In this document: positions 14,816 through 25,677 of the stretch, piece by piece
How positions within the stretch are numbered: position 1 is the first letter of the stretch
Layout of the letters: each line of letters opens with the position of its first letter
Source of the DNA: Piscicola geometra
Lineage: Eukaryota; Annelida; Clitellata; Hirudinida; Piscicolidae
Assembly (NCBI GenBank): GCA_943735955.1
Contig: OX030955.1
Coordinates: 8,623,269-8,687,268 of the forward strand
Reading direction: 5' to 3'
DNA length: 64,000 nucleotides
The notes under the pieces: model-generated
Told to the model about the DNA's origin: nothing
The model's input: only the letters and a program-made list of their open reading frames with translations
The model's database searches: none
Program-made: the position numbers and the translations under genes

Positions 14816-14902
14816 CGAGCAATCTCAGCATTTCAACGCCTCCATTCACACTCCAACGTGATGAGGTCGACCAATATTTACGACGCCAATGTGGATGTTT
14901 GA
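14816..14902 (+). CDS. Candidate terminal exon ending in ...DANVDV
   Basis: A textbook acceptor (ACAGTTTTTTCTCTGCAG) ends at 14815. In phase 0 the exon reads RAISAFQRLHSHSN, then VMRSTNIYDANVDV, and stops at TGA 14900-14902. The C-terminal -VDV would fit a PDZ-ligand-like tail. The other two frames are also open through most of the segment, so the frame is uncertain. No upstream partner exon was identified. Confidence 0.25.
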   Translation, partial: RAISAFQRLHSHSNVMRSTNIYDANVDV

Positions 14903-15384
14903 GACTGGGCCCCGAGAATTAAGAATTCGGATTAGAATGAAACCTTAATATGTTGAAATAACCATTTTCTTGTTATTTCTGTAACTGTTTTTTATAAAAA
15001 AAATTAGCATTTATAATTTATTTTTAAATTTTATTTGGATAAGACGAAAATAGCGCAGGCAGATGAATGCCTGAACGATGAGTGGTGTTTGCATGGTTGA
15101 GGCGTGGAGAGGAAGACAGGCTCCACAAGATGCAATGAGTCGGTGCTGTAGCAATGACGATGATCACGTGATCCCACTGCTTGAATGAGCAGTTCATCTT
15201 GATTGAATGTCAGAATGATTCGAATCTTGTTTTAAATAATTCTCAATGATCATCAACATTGAAAGTTTTTTTTCTATTTCAAGACTGTGTGTGTGTTTTT
15301 GTGCGTGCGTATGTGTATGTGTGTGTAAATGTTTTTTATTTCATTTGTTTTTTGTAATAACATTCTCAGTGCTAATATCCCCAG

Positions 15385-15614
15385 CTAAATCTACCGTTTT
15401 TAACCTTGAAACGAATAGCGTGGTGTTGACTGTAGCTTCGGAAAAGGCGAAACAAATAAGAAAAATGTCAGGCAATGAAGTGGTGCTAAAAGGCCATGTT
15501 TCCAAATTGGAAGGCGCGAAAACCTGTCGAAAGCACAGAAAACTGCACAAAGCTCAACTGATGGATAGAAACAACAGTGCTTTTGAAGCGGTCAATTTGT
15601 TTTGCTTCAACTGA
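15385..15614 (+). CDS. Candidate exon, basic unrecognised protein
   Basis: After TTCTCAGTGCTAATATCCCCAG the open frame runs about 77 codons to TGA at 15612-15614. It is Lys/Ala/Val-rich (for example TVASEKAKQIRKMSGNEVVL) and locally richer in G+C than its surroundings. The ORF extends upstream only through a GT-rich repeat. No domain was recognised and no neighbouring exon could be joined. It may be a relic exon or chance. Confidence 0.2.
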
Positions 15615-16696
15615 GCCGAGATAAGGATGAACAAGCAAAAATATGCCTGAGGGTTACTTGGAAACAAAGAAATAAATAGAAGATTGTTTATTGCCCGTGA
15701 AAGAGTTTTTATCTATATGCAAAAAGGAATATATACATTTTGAAAAAAGTTATGAAAAAAAAACAAAAACATTTGAATTTATTATTATTATTGATTAATA
15801 AGGCTTTTTTCCTCTCAAAAACAATCAAAAGTGTAAATCATGAAACGAATAATGAAACTGCCAATGAAATCACGAGTAACGTGAAATAGTGATTTGTTCG
15901 GGAAACTTTAATTCTAAGAAACTCTACTTTTCAAAAAACCTACTTGGTTTGGTATCTTGTTTTCGACCTATTTCATCCATATTGATAAGATTTTGTGAAA
16001 AATTAGATTCATAAAAATAATTTCAACGGTGTTGTAATGGAGAAAGGCTAAAAAGGCTAATGAGCAAATAATTAATGTTTTCAATATTTTTCGATTAAAA
16101 ATTTTTATAATTTAAAAAAAGGTTTTCGGACATTTAAAAAACCGATTAATAAAAATCCCAAAGACTTTCATGGAGTTACTGTTGGTATTCGCTAATGAGT
16201 AGACCGGATTAAGGTGATAAGCCCATTTTTACAAAAGATAATTGATCAATTAATAATAGGAAAACTCTAATCACAAATGCAGTGCTTGATGGATTGGCAC
16301 ATGCATAATTCTTCTATCCATCCCCCTTTCCCACCACGCAGTCAGGAAATTGTTACAGTTTTTCTCAATTGGGAGGACTGCTTGTCGTACAAGGGAACAG
16401 TATTCCGCTGCTGATTAAAAAACATTTTTGGAGTGTGAGACGGGATTCTAAAAGACAAAAGATGACTGCGTCGTATGCAACAGAGCCTCTTGTTGATGCA
16501 CAAAATCAATCTTTCCTAAGTCTGAACGCCAAATTACAAAGTCAGAATTGCATAAATCGGCAGTGACAAGTATTGCCGGTAATTTGTAAGATTGCTTTTG
16601 GAATACTATTTATTTTACGCCAAGTCGGTTACACACTACAAGCGAATAATATTAAATATTATAAATTTTTTTATTCTTATTTTGTACCGTAACATT

Positions 16697-17020
16697 TAGG
16701 GTGAACGGGTGGCCGAGTGGTTAAAGACTCGCGGCTTATAGCCAGAGGTCGTGGGTTCTATTCCCACACATCCTGGTAGTTTGTATTTCTTGGTGAAGAG
16801 ATGGGCGCCACCAAGAGAACCTTAAGCCTCGTGAAATCACCAACTAAAATATTATTTATTTCTCCCTTACGACCCAACCGGTTGTGGGAAACGTTTACGT
16901 TTTTACCGTAACGTTTGTCGTGACAGGTGTTTCACTTTAGTAGCTGGGAATTCTCGGAGAAATGATGGACGTCGCCAAGAGCAGCTTAAGCCTTGTAAAA
17001 GAATTATTTAAAAAAATTAT
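16697..17020 (+). mobile_element. tRNA-derived SINE-like element with a duplicated tail
   Basis: The head contains an RNA polymerase III A-box-like TGGCCGAGTGG (about 16711) and a B-box-like GGGTTCTATTCC (about 16752), with Ser/Leu-tRNA-like spacing. The acceptor stem does not pair, so this is not a working tRNA. The body (ATGGGCGCCACCAAGAG, then CTTAAGCCTCGTGAAA) is repeated about 170 bp further on in diverged form (ATGGACGTCGCCAAGAG, then CTTAAGCCTTGTAAAA). This suggests a dimer or two nested copies. No clear target-site duplication was found. Confidence 0.5.
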
Positions 17021-17299
17021 AATTTTTCTTTTTTTCACTTTGTGGTTATGGAAAGCTTCCAAATTTATTCTCCTTGTATTTGCTAAATGTTAACAATTCG
17101 AGAATGCGTCTCACGATCCAGTGTGGCCTATGAGCTCAACAAATTTATACAGTAAATTAAAGATTGGGAAATTAATTTCGTTTTGAATGTTATAACTTGC
17201 CTGTTTCGTCACAATTAATACAGCCTGAAGCATGGGCGAAGATGAACGTGCATAATAAAAGATAAAAATATATATAATAGGAGAAAGTAATTTGTACTC

Positions 17300-17445
17300 T
17301 CGGTTGTGATAGATGGATGAATAAGTTGATTGATGGACGGATGAATAAATGGATGGATGAATAGATGGATGAATGAATGGATGGGTCGACGGAAGGAAGG
17401 ATTGAGGATTGATTGATGGACGATGGATCATTGGCTCTTGTATTG
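17300..17445. repeat. GGATGAAT-type minisatellite
   Basis: Degenerate tandem copies of GGATGAAT, GGATGGAT and GATTGATG over about 140 bp. Serine/proline/histidine-rich frames on the minus strand come from the repeat. Confidence 0.75.
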
Positions 17446-17576
17446 AATACATGCAAGGTGTGATGTGTCCATTTAATTAGGACTATTGATGAGGTTTTTG
17501 TTTTGTTATTTATATTGATTTATTTCTTTATTCGTCTTTTTATGAATTAAAAATATAAAATTTTCAACTTTCAAAC

Positions 17577-17816
17577 TTAATGTTTACACTCACTACCAAT
17601 ATATTCCAGCTTGCTATTAATATTACTATTCATAAAATCATTCCATAAACTTTTATTCTTTTTTTGATCTAACATTTTCCTATATTCATCATCGACGTTG
17701 CTATCACGGTTGCTGATGCTGCTCTTAGGCACTGTATCCATCTCGCACCAATGGAGCGTCATGCTATTGATTCTGTATGCGATTGCTTCTGCCACCACTC
17801 CAAGCACTCCACGCAC
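17577..17816 (-). CDS. Candidate exon or ORF, unrecognised
   Basis: On the minus strand an 80-codon frame includes TVPKSSISNRDSNVDDEYRK and ends at a TAA at 17577-17579. Composition is protein-like, but there is no recognised domain, no clear upstream acceptor and no partner exon. It is kept only as a candidate. Confidence 0.15.
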   Translation of the reverse strand: MRGVLGVVAEAIAYRINSMTLHWCEMDTVPKSSISNRDSNVDDEYRKMLDQKKNKSLWNDFMNSNINSKLEYIGSECKH

Positions 17817-18047
17817 CTCTATGAAGTTAGCTATTACAAATTAATCTTTTGTTTCTACTTATATTGGATATACGTGTAGGTTTTAAGCTATTTCATTTAC
17901 TATTTTTGAAAAAAGTTGGTCTAACTCTTCGAGAAAAGTATTCGGCTTTTGAATCAATCGATCGTCTTTTCAAGCTCATATCCACATGTAATATATTGCC
18001 TGTTCTGCTTCAAGGCATCAGTCATGCATTGTTCATCTTCCTGCCAC

Positions 18048-18960
18048 TTCATTATCATCATCATCATAATCATCATCATCCTCTTCATCATCATCATCAT
18101 CATCATCATCATTGCATCATCATCATCGTTGCATCATCATCATCATCATCATCATCATCTCATCACCATCCTAATCATAAACATCATCTTCATCCTCCGT
18201 ATCACCATCATCATCATCATCCTCCGTGTCACCATCATCACCATCATCATCATCATCATCCTCCGTGTCACCATCATCATCATCATCATCATCACCATCA
18301 TCATTACCACCATCATCATCATCATCATCAACAAAAACATCATCATCATCATCATCTTCATCAGTGCATCATCATCCATTCTGCATCCACTCTGCGCCAA
18401 GTCAATACTTGTTAGATGAAGTCATTCGTCAATCTGACATTTTGATTGATGACAATGATGATGTAGATGGTGACGATAATGATAGTGATGATGATGGTGA
18501 TGATGAGGGTGATGATGATGGTGGTGATGATGGTAATGATGATAATGGTGATGATGATGGTGATGTCACTGACGATGCAGTTTATTACATTCATGACGAT
18601 GATTTATCGAATATATGTTCAGCTGAGTAGGAAGAAGATGATGAAAACGAAGAAGATGATGAGGAGGAAGAAGATGATGAAAAGGACGAAGATGATGAGG
18701 AGGAAGAAGATGATGAAAAGGACGAAGATGATTATGGTGGAAATGTTAAGAAAGCATTGTCGCATATATTAGTTATGGTGATGAAGATGACGATGACAAG
18801 GATCTTTAGGAAGTAAAAATCCCGATGAAAAAGATGAGGGTGAAGGTTGTGATGGGGAAGATGAAAATAGTGAAGATGATCATGAAAATAGTGGTGATGG
18901 AAGGTATAAAGATGAATGTGGTGGTAGAGATGATGATGATGAAAGTGTTGTGGAATTCAT
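18048..18960. repeat. Large (ATC)n / (GAT)n strand-switching repeat
   Basis: 18048-18390 is dominated by CAT/ATC triplets. After a roughly 40-bp non-repeat centre, 18434-18960 is dominated by GAT/GAA triplets on the same strand. The two halves are approximately reverse-complementary, so the whole is a long imperfect inverted repeat. The poly-His, poly-Ser, poly-Met and poly-Asp frames here are consequences of the triplets. Confidence 0.85.
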
Positions 18961-18971
18961 AAAGTGAAGGT

Positions 18972-19065
18972 TGCTCTGTCTATCTGTTTGTTTGTGTCTG
19001 TTTGTGTCTGTCTGTCTGTTTGTGTCTGTCTGTCTGTCTGTGTCTGTTTGTGTCTGTTTGCTCGT
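18972..19065. repeat. TGTCTGTT tetranucleotide-type repeat
   Basis: Alternating TGTC and TGTT units (GTTTGTGTCTGTCTG) for about 90 bp, immediately downstream of the GAT-rich array. Confidence 0.8.
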
Positions 19066-19949
19066 TCGATTGCTTCTCGACTGCGTGTCGTTTGTTCTCA
19101 TGAAAACGTCAAGCGATGTACAGTTAGCCTGGCATAGGCGCCATTGCAGAGGGCAGGAGCTGCAGTTGGAACTTTGCCAACTACTGAGTGTTTATGACGT
19201 TCTCCTTGTTCAAAAAGAAAGTATAAGTAGGAAAAAAGATTTTTTAGTGAATATTTATGTTCATTGCTTCGGCCTCGTTTTTGGTGGCTGTTAAATTTGG
19301 AGATTATTTCATTTTTAAACATTCAGCTTTTTTATATTGCTGAGAAGAAAAAAATGCGAAAAAGTTTTTTTTTGAATAGTGAGATAAAAAATGGACCAAG
19401 CATTCTCTTATGAGGATTTATTTGAGGGTGTTTATTTCCCTATAAATTTTAAATTTCAAAAAAGGTTGTTTTTTATTTTAGCTTTGCATTTGTTTGAGTA
19501 CTTCTAATATTCAGCATTCAAAAGTTTTTCTCTTGTGTGTTCGCGTGTGTGAGTGACTTGGCGAGTCTGTCTTTGAGTGTTTTGAGGCATGGAAAACAAA
19601 AAAGCACTATATATCTCATGTTGCCACTCTTTCATTATGTAGGACTAGGGTTTGTGAAAATTGAAAAAAATTGTTATAACCCTAGTATGCATTGTACATT
19701 TTGACTAAAATTTTATTTACATATTTATTTGAATTATTGGTTTGAATTTATTCTCAACTTTTGATTGCATTCTTCGCATGCTTCTCCAAAGAATATTCGT
19801 TCTTCCGAATTTTTCACGTTTCTAATGCTATTCATGAACAAAGTTGTGTTTATTGTAGAAGATTCTCAAACGAAAATTTAGAATAATTATTGTTATCTGA
19901 AAATTGTGTTTTCTTCTCTTATGTGGCCAAGATTACGTCCTGGTTACAG

Positions 19950-20080
19950 AAGAGCAACTAACTCGGGCGAAGAGAGCGTCTAGTCGTAAAACGCTTGGCG
20001 TTCGTTTCACTAGCGTGGGCTCGATTCCTACTATCACCCAAAGGCGTAAATACTCCAAAGGAGTCCTGAACTTTATTGGA
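19950..20080 (+). mobile_element. Possible SINE fragment
   Basis: A B-box-like GGGCTCGATTCC (about 20008) is followed by ACCCAAAGGCGTAAAT. A very similar junction, ACCCAAAGGCGCAAAT, occurs in inverse orientation at about 42762-42777, also next to a B-box-like GGTTCAAGTGC. Two dispersed copies sharing this segment suggest an interspersed tRNA-derived family. No A-box or target-site duplication could be defended. Confidence 0.35.
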
Positions 20081-20219
20081 AAAAAAAACTTTTCACTTCT
20101 CTGGAAACCTCCGCAAACAGCCAAGCTTAAATGTGGAAACACATACAAATATGGACACGCTCACTGGCCTCACGCGCCTAGTTCTGTCTTACTTACGTCG
20201 CAACTAGCTTAAAGTATTC

Positions 20220-23200
20220 GAATTCACTATTTAAAACACCAAAAAAAAAGATTCTTTTAAATTTAAATCGAATTACCTTTTAAACTTTAAATTCACGTTG
20301 TAACTCCAATTTATGGCCTGGGTTAGTGTGAAAGTTTTCTCCAGAATTCAATTACGACTGACAGACTGCACAAAAGTGTACACTCTAAACAGAACGACAA
20401 ACTGCGTTCATTTCACTTTTATTAAAAAAACTATTTTGGCATTAGCATTCCTCCAAGCTCTGGAGCTCATCACACTCTCACGAAAAAGCATGGCGCATAT
20501 TGAAGGCGAAAATATTAACTTGATAGACGCCCATATTTCAAAGATTAATTTCCGTGAAGAATAATTAGAAGTTATGAATTGCTTCTTCGCGTCGGCTCGA
20601 CGTCCTTTTGCAAATTTTAATGCACAAACCTTAGATAAAAATTTAATAAAGCCGTCAAAAGATATTGATTAATGGTTGCAGCCATCTTGCCATACCTCTG
20701 CATGAGTTGGATGGCGGGTGAGTAGTCAGCTGTTTTAATATTCTCTCAAATGATGCATTGAGTTTCCATTCAAGGGATTTTACTTTACGAAGTTTTATGA
20801 ACTTTGGACCGCCTTCTTTGGAGAGTGATATTTAGCAACTAATTTGGAATATTTTTCTAGAATTCATTTTGATGTATCGTGTAACAACCACAAAAATGCT
20901 TATAAAAATATTTCTAATACTATCACTACTACCACTGTTACTACTAATGTTACTACTAAAATATATTATTGGTCATACTTTTTGAAAGAAAGATTGTTAT
21001 TTCGCCATTACACGTGCATTATTAAAGCTTTGGGAAATTGTTCACGACGTTCCTGAAAAAGTTAATTAAATTTCTGAAAAAAACAACTTTTTTCAAAATT
21101 AAGTCAAGCTCATACATAGTAACAAACCATCTCCATCATTTACCACGACCAACACTCTACAACTTTCTGGCAAAAACAAGCCTGTTCTGTCTCATAAAAA
21201 GACAGCACGGTAGTTGTTTTATTGCAGGCCTCATGCGTCCATGATCAGTCTTGTCCCTTCTAACAGCGCCTAGCCGAGCACCATTTTCTTAGTTCATTTT
21301 TTACGGTCTTCCTTAACTTCATTCCTTGGCTTGAATAAGTCTTTTTTCACCAAAGTATTTGAATATTTTTTGTTTGTTAATAAAATCATTTCGAATAAAC
21401 TCTGCAGCAGTGAAATAAACGTTAATGATTCCAACAAACCATTCTCGTCTGCTCAATAGAACCCTGCTGCTTTGGTCCTTCTACAACTGATGTTCTCTTT
21501 GAAGCCTAAGATCAGCGCTCAACCGAACGTTGGTTTTCAAAGAGTATTCAATTAAAAGTACTGAAGATGCTGTGAGATCTCAGACAAATCTTTTAAACAT
21601 TTTTGACGAAATACGTCTTGAAGTTTCTCACATGGTGACGATGTCCACTCAAACTCATGTTTTGTACAGACAAATCAAACAAATAGCACTAAATGTCCCA
21701 TAAACTCTGCCCTGAAAGACACGACAGAGTCGTGTGAGATGCCTCCGTTGATATAATAGATGGAACGATGAAAGACGTCTGACAAAGCACTGCCAATAAA
21801 GGCCTCTGTTGGATCTAACGTAGATCTTGTCAGGCAATAAGGCGGCTGAATTAGCACAATGCTCACGCTTGCACCCGCCATATGACGAGATTATGGCATG
21901 TTATTTCGTATTAGAACATAATAACGCTCTTTATGACGTATAATTTGGTGGCTTGCTGTGATGTGTTGGCATACGTGGCAGGGGTTGTGGGTGTTTTGCA
22001 GGTGTTATGTTTTGTTGATGAGTGTACTAGAGTGGTTAGATGTTCTCTACTGCATTGTGATCGGACTTCGGTTGTTGCATGTTGCTGCGTGTGTTAAACT
22101 GTTATTCTCTAGCTTTAAAAAATATACGTAAACTATTATAAAGTATTTTATTTAAGTGAAAAAGCGCCTACAAATAATTCAATAAATTTAGAATTTGAAA
22201 AAATTAATGAAGAATATTAAAACTAAAATGTTCAACAGTTGCAACAGTCTTTAAATCAAAATCAATAGACTTTATATTTTATAAATCATTTTTATTACAT
22301 ATTTCATGATTTAATTATGATTTTACATTTGTCTTATAAATAATGTATATGCGAACAAGAATAAATATGTTTTTTTACTTTTACGGTTAATTGGAAAACG
22401 GAAAGGCTGTAATTTCTCGAACGCTATAATTATAAATCAATTAACACATTTATTGATATAAAACTATAATTTTTTAGTATTATCAATAAAGTAATTTAAT
22501 TATTCGAAGAAAATAATGATAAGATTCTTTGTTTGGGTTGTTCTTCCATACACGGCAATAGAAAAGTTGTATCCCAGTGAACCTTTTAAAATCAGTTTTT
22601 TCCTGGAACTCTATGGTGTCAAATTTTTAAATTGCTTCCTCAAATCATTCTGGCTTGATCTAGAAAAGTCTAAATACTCCGTTAAATATTAATGCGATTA
22701 GTCACTTTATAATGCGTTCATAAGCTCCATAAGACTATTTTCAGTTTTTTGTCTTGAACTTTAGGGATTGAAATTATTTTAAAATTTCCATTGTTTTTCT
22801 ACATGGCAATGATTGAATGCTTGAGTGAGTGTGAAGATGACTTTAACTGAGTTGAGTAGAGAATAACGCATTGAAACAAATAAAAATTTTAAAATGTTTT
22901 TTTCTTTCTGAAAATAAACTCTGAAGGACGAAGGGTGATTACGATTTCAAGGTCTCAGAAACGATGCTTTCTATTACATAGTGGCAGTGGCAGGCAATCA
23001 ACAGAGAGAACATCGTTATGTCATTCTTTTGAAAAGTGAGAATTTTGAAAAAATATAATTTCGGAAAGCTTTTTACAAAGTGAAAACAAATGAAAATTAT
23101 GATTGAGAGTTGTGATGGTGGTTGTCATTTTTTACTTTCCTGTATTTCATCTCAGTTCTCCTAAATTGCCTAAACGACTGCCGCTCGCTCGAACATGTCA

Positions 23201-23237
23201 CACATGCTATACACTCTTCCTCCTCTCCTCAGTCCTA
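20220..23237. other. No gene recognised
   Basis: AT-rich DNA with several 60-85 codon frames (for example 20313-20564 plus and 21675-21881 minus). They have no recognisable domain and no splice-site partner. Nothing further is called. Confidence 0.4.
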
Positions 23238-23245
23238 CTCTAAAA

Positions 23246-24851
23246 TAGAGGTCGGACATGGACGAATTTTCATTCCCGGTCCCGTCCCGTTCCCGAAATT
23301 TGTTTTCCCGTCCCGTCCCGTTCCCGATGGAACATCAGAAATTTGATTCCCGTCCCGTCCCGTTCCCGACATTTTTTTACCTGTCCCGTCCCGTTCCCGA
23401 TGGGACATCAGAATTTTGATTCCCGTCCCGTCCCGTTCCCGAAATTTTTTTCCCGTCCCGACCCGTTCCCGAAAGCTTTTTGTTTTTTATTCATTTTCGC
23501 TGCCGTTTTCACTGGTTCCAAACTTGCTTGTTCTAAAATTTTTCAACATTTATTATTTGAAAGTCAGAGAATATTTCTTTTAATAAAATAAAAAAAACAC
23601 GATTTAAATTTCAAATATTTATTGAAATGAAAGTATTGAAGTTAGTCATTGTTTTTGAGTAATTCAACCAAGTCTTTATTGTTTTTCACACGGGTTAAAC
23701 CGTTAAGAGTTTCAGCTTTCAAATGAGATGATTTTGGGTCTGAAGTTAAACGACCACATATTGAGAAATTCCGTTCACAGGGAATATAACTTGCAGATAT
23801 ACTAAACAAAATTTTGGCTACTTTTTGTAGTATTTTTAAATTGCTCATTTTACTCCAATAAAATAAAACATATTTATATTCTCCTATTTTTTTGGGACGT
23901 AATTGTGAATATTTGTACAATTCATCCTCTTCTGAATTTTTTTCTTCGTTCATTATTATTAATTCTTCAATAATGTTAGAAATATGTTTTTTGACAACAT
24001 TCTTATTCTCCACAACTGCAAATATAAAATCATTCGTATAATTTGATAGTATAATGATTTTATTATAATTTTTACGTTATAAAAACTAAGGTAATAGGTC
24101 TAAATAACCATCATTTGTTTTTTTTCTCAACGGCACTGCAGCTTGGTCTGGCTGTACAAAATAGAATTAAATTTTTTCTAATGAAAGTCTTGGTATTTAT
24201 TTCTCTTCTATCTCAAACTTTTTCCCTATTATTCTTTCATACTGGGGATGCAACAGACATGCTGTCATATGAATAAGATCAATGGCATCTTTTCTTTTGT
24301 CGAAATGATCAACTGAGCAATCATTTGGAAATTAATCATTCAAATTCAAAGTATTTATTTATAAAATTAAAATAATAAAACTGACCAGTTTGATTTCATC
24401 TGAAAAGTGTTCATCATCACCCATTTGTTCTAATCTCCCTAATCTTTTGACTCATCATAACAACTTCAAATATAGTGTTGGAGATTTCGACATTGGCAAT
24501 GGTGGCTTCGTTACACATTTCTATTGCATTTGATACTTATTTTAAGTACGGAGTATCGATGAAATAAAGATTTCCATACTTAGAAGTTTGCTGAAAAATC
24601 ATTGTTAAAGAATCCAATCCCAATAACTGTTATTCCCGTTTTTCCCGTTCCCGATTTAAAAGTTGATTCCCGTTCCCGTCTTTTCCCGTTCCCGTTTTGA
24701 ATGTTGATTCCCGTTCCCGTTCCCGTCCCGAAAACCTATTCCCGGTTCCCGACTTTTCCCGTCCCGAAATTAATTTTCATTCCCGTTCCCGCGGGAGTCC
24801 CGCAGGTACCCGCGGGTACCCGGTCAGATCGGGTACCCGGTCCGACCTCTA
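23246..24851 (-). mobile_element. Degenerate hAT-family DNA transposon
   Basis: The left end starts TAGAGGTCGGAC (23246-23257). The right end finishes GTCCGACCTCTA (24840-24851), a perfect 12-bp inverted match. Both sides are flanked by CTCTAAAA (23238-23245 and 24852-24859), the 8-bp target duplication expected for hAT. Inside, the minus strand carries remnants of a hAT transposase, including a 123-aa frame with the C-terminal dimerisation domain. Both ends carry dense arrays of CCCGT/TTCCCG (23265-23480 and 24630-24790), and the right end also has GC-rich palindromes (GGTACCCGCGGGTACC, 24806-24821). Most of the transposase is broken, so the copy is not autonomous. A perfect TIR pair and TSD argue for fairly recent insertion. 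Confidence 0.9.
23642..24013 (-). pseudogene. hAT transposase C-terminal (dimerisation) fragment
   Basis: This minus-strand open frame of 123 codons lies inside the hAT element. The segment around residues 75-112 has the hAT dimerisation-region pattern: small/hydrophobic residues, then CERNFSICGRLTSDPKSSHL, then a Leu/Lys helix. In intact hAT transposases this C-terminal region mediates dimer contacts. Upstream on the minus strand (about 24190-24320) lies another recognisable piece, AIDLIHMTACLLHPQYERI, similar to the region before the dimerisation domain, ending in a stop. The RNase-H-like catalytic domain is not intact. It is a broken copy rather than a host gene, since it lies between the element's own ends. 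Confidence 0.8.
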
Positions 24852-25008
24852 CTCTAAAACACATGCACGCATACGTACAAACGTACGCACACAAGCACAA
24901 GACATACTCGTAGAAACAAATTTTTAAGCTTGTTAAATCATAATTAAAAATAAATTTCAAACATAGAAGATAATATCAAGTAGTTAGGATAATTTTGAAA
25001 AACGAATT

Positions 25009-25305
25009 TTGGAAAGATCACTCATCAGATGCATGCCCTCCGAAAGACTGAAGAAGCTTTTTGAAGGAACTAAGTTAATCTCTGAAAAACAGAAAAGAAA
25101 GATTTATTCCATATGTAATCAAGATACTTCATTTAAATTCAAACTTTTTATAAATCTTACAACATATCCACTAGTAGTGCACAAAAGTAAAAATGTAGAA
25201 CATATATCAATAGAACAGTACATAAAAACCCTGATTAAAAACGTAGAAATGATGACGATAAAGATAATACATTTGTACAAGCACAAAATCGATGCTGAAC
25301 TCTGA
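25009..25305 (+). CDS. 98-codon ORF, unrecognised
   Basis: A Lys/Ile-rich open frame in AT-rich DNA just right of the hAT element. It begins at a TTG rather than an ATG; the first ATG is ten codons in. There is no recognisable domain or splice context. It could be a relic exon or a chance frame. Confidence 0.12.
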   Translation: MERSLIRCMPSERLKKLFEGTKLISEKQKRKIYSICNQDTSFKFKLFINLTTYPLVVHKSKNVEHISIEQYIKTLIKNVEMMTIKIIHLYKHKIDAEL

Positions 25306-25677
25306 ACGCCAATTTGAAGCTGTCAGTCGCTTTATGCACGAGCATTCGTCGCGAGGCATTCATCCATGCCGTATCGCCGAAGCAATCTTTATTTCATATC
25401 TCTTATAAATTGTGCTCGAGTCATGGCCAGCCTTTATCATCTTCGTCATGTCTGTCCAGGCTTCCTCATGACTCGACGGCAAGCCGAACGAATGGCATGA
25501 ATTAGTTACCGCATTCAATTTGTCTTTTTATTCGATCTGCATCATCGATCAAGCATCATTCATGCCAGCCAGCTTGTCCTTCCCAAGCGTTTTCAATAGG
25601 CAAACTTCTTTCTTCATCTTGTCAGGCATTTTGAGATTATTTTTTAAACAATATACTTTCTTATAAATGATTTTCAG

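Noticed and set aside
16697..16785. Genuine tRNA gene
   Set aside because: A and B boxes are present, but the acceptor stem does not pair and the anticodon arm is imperfect; a SINE head is more likely.
17849..18772. Poly-His, poly-Ser, poly-Met and Asp-rich frames
   Set aside because: Triplet-repeat artefacts of the ATC/GAT arrays, with no splice or domain support.
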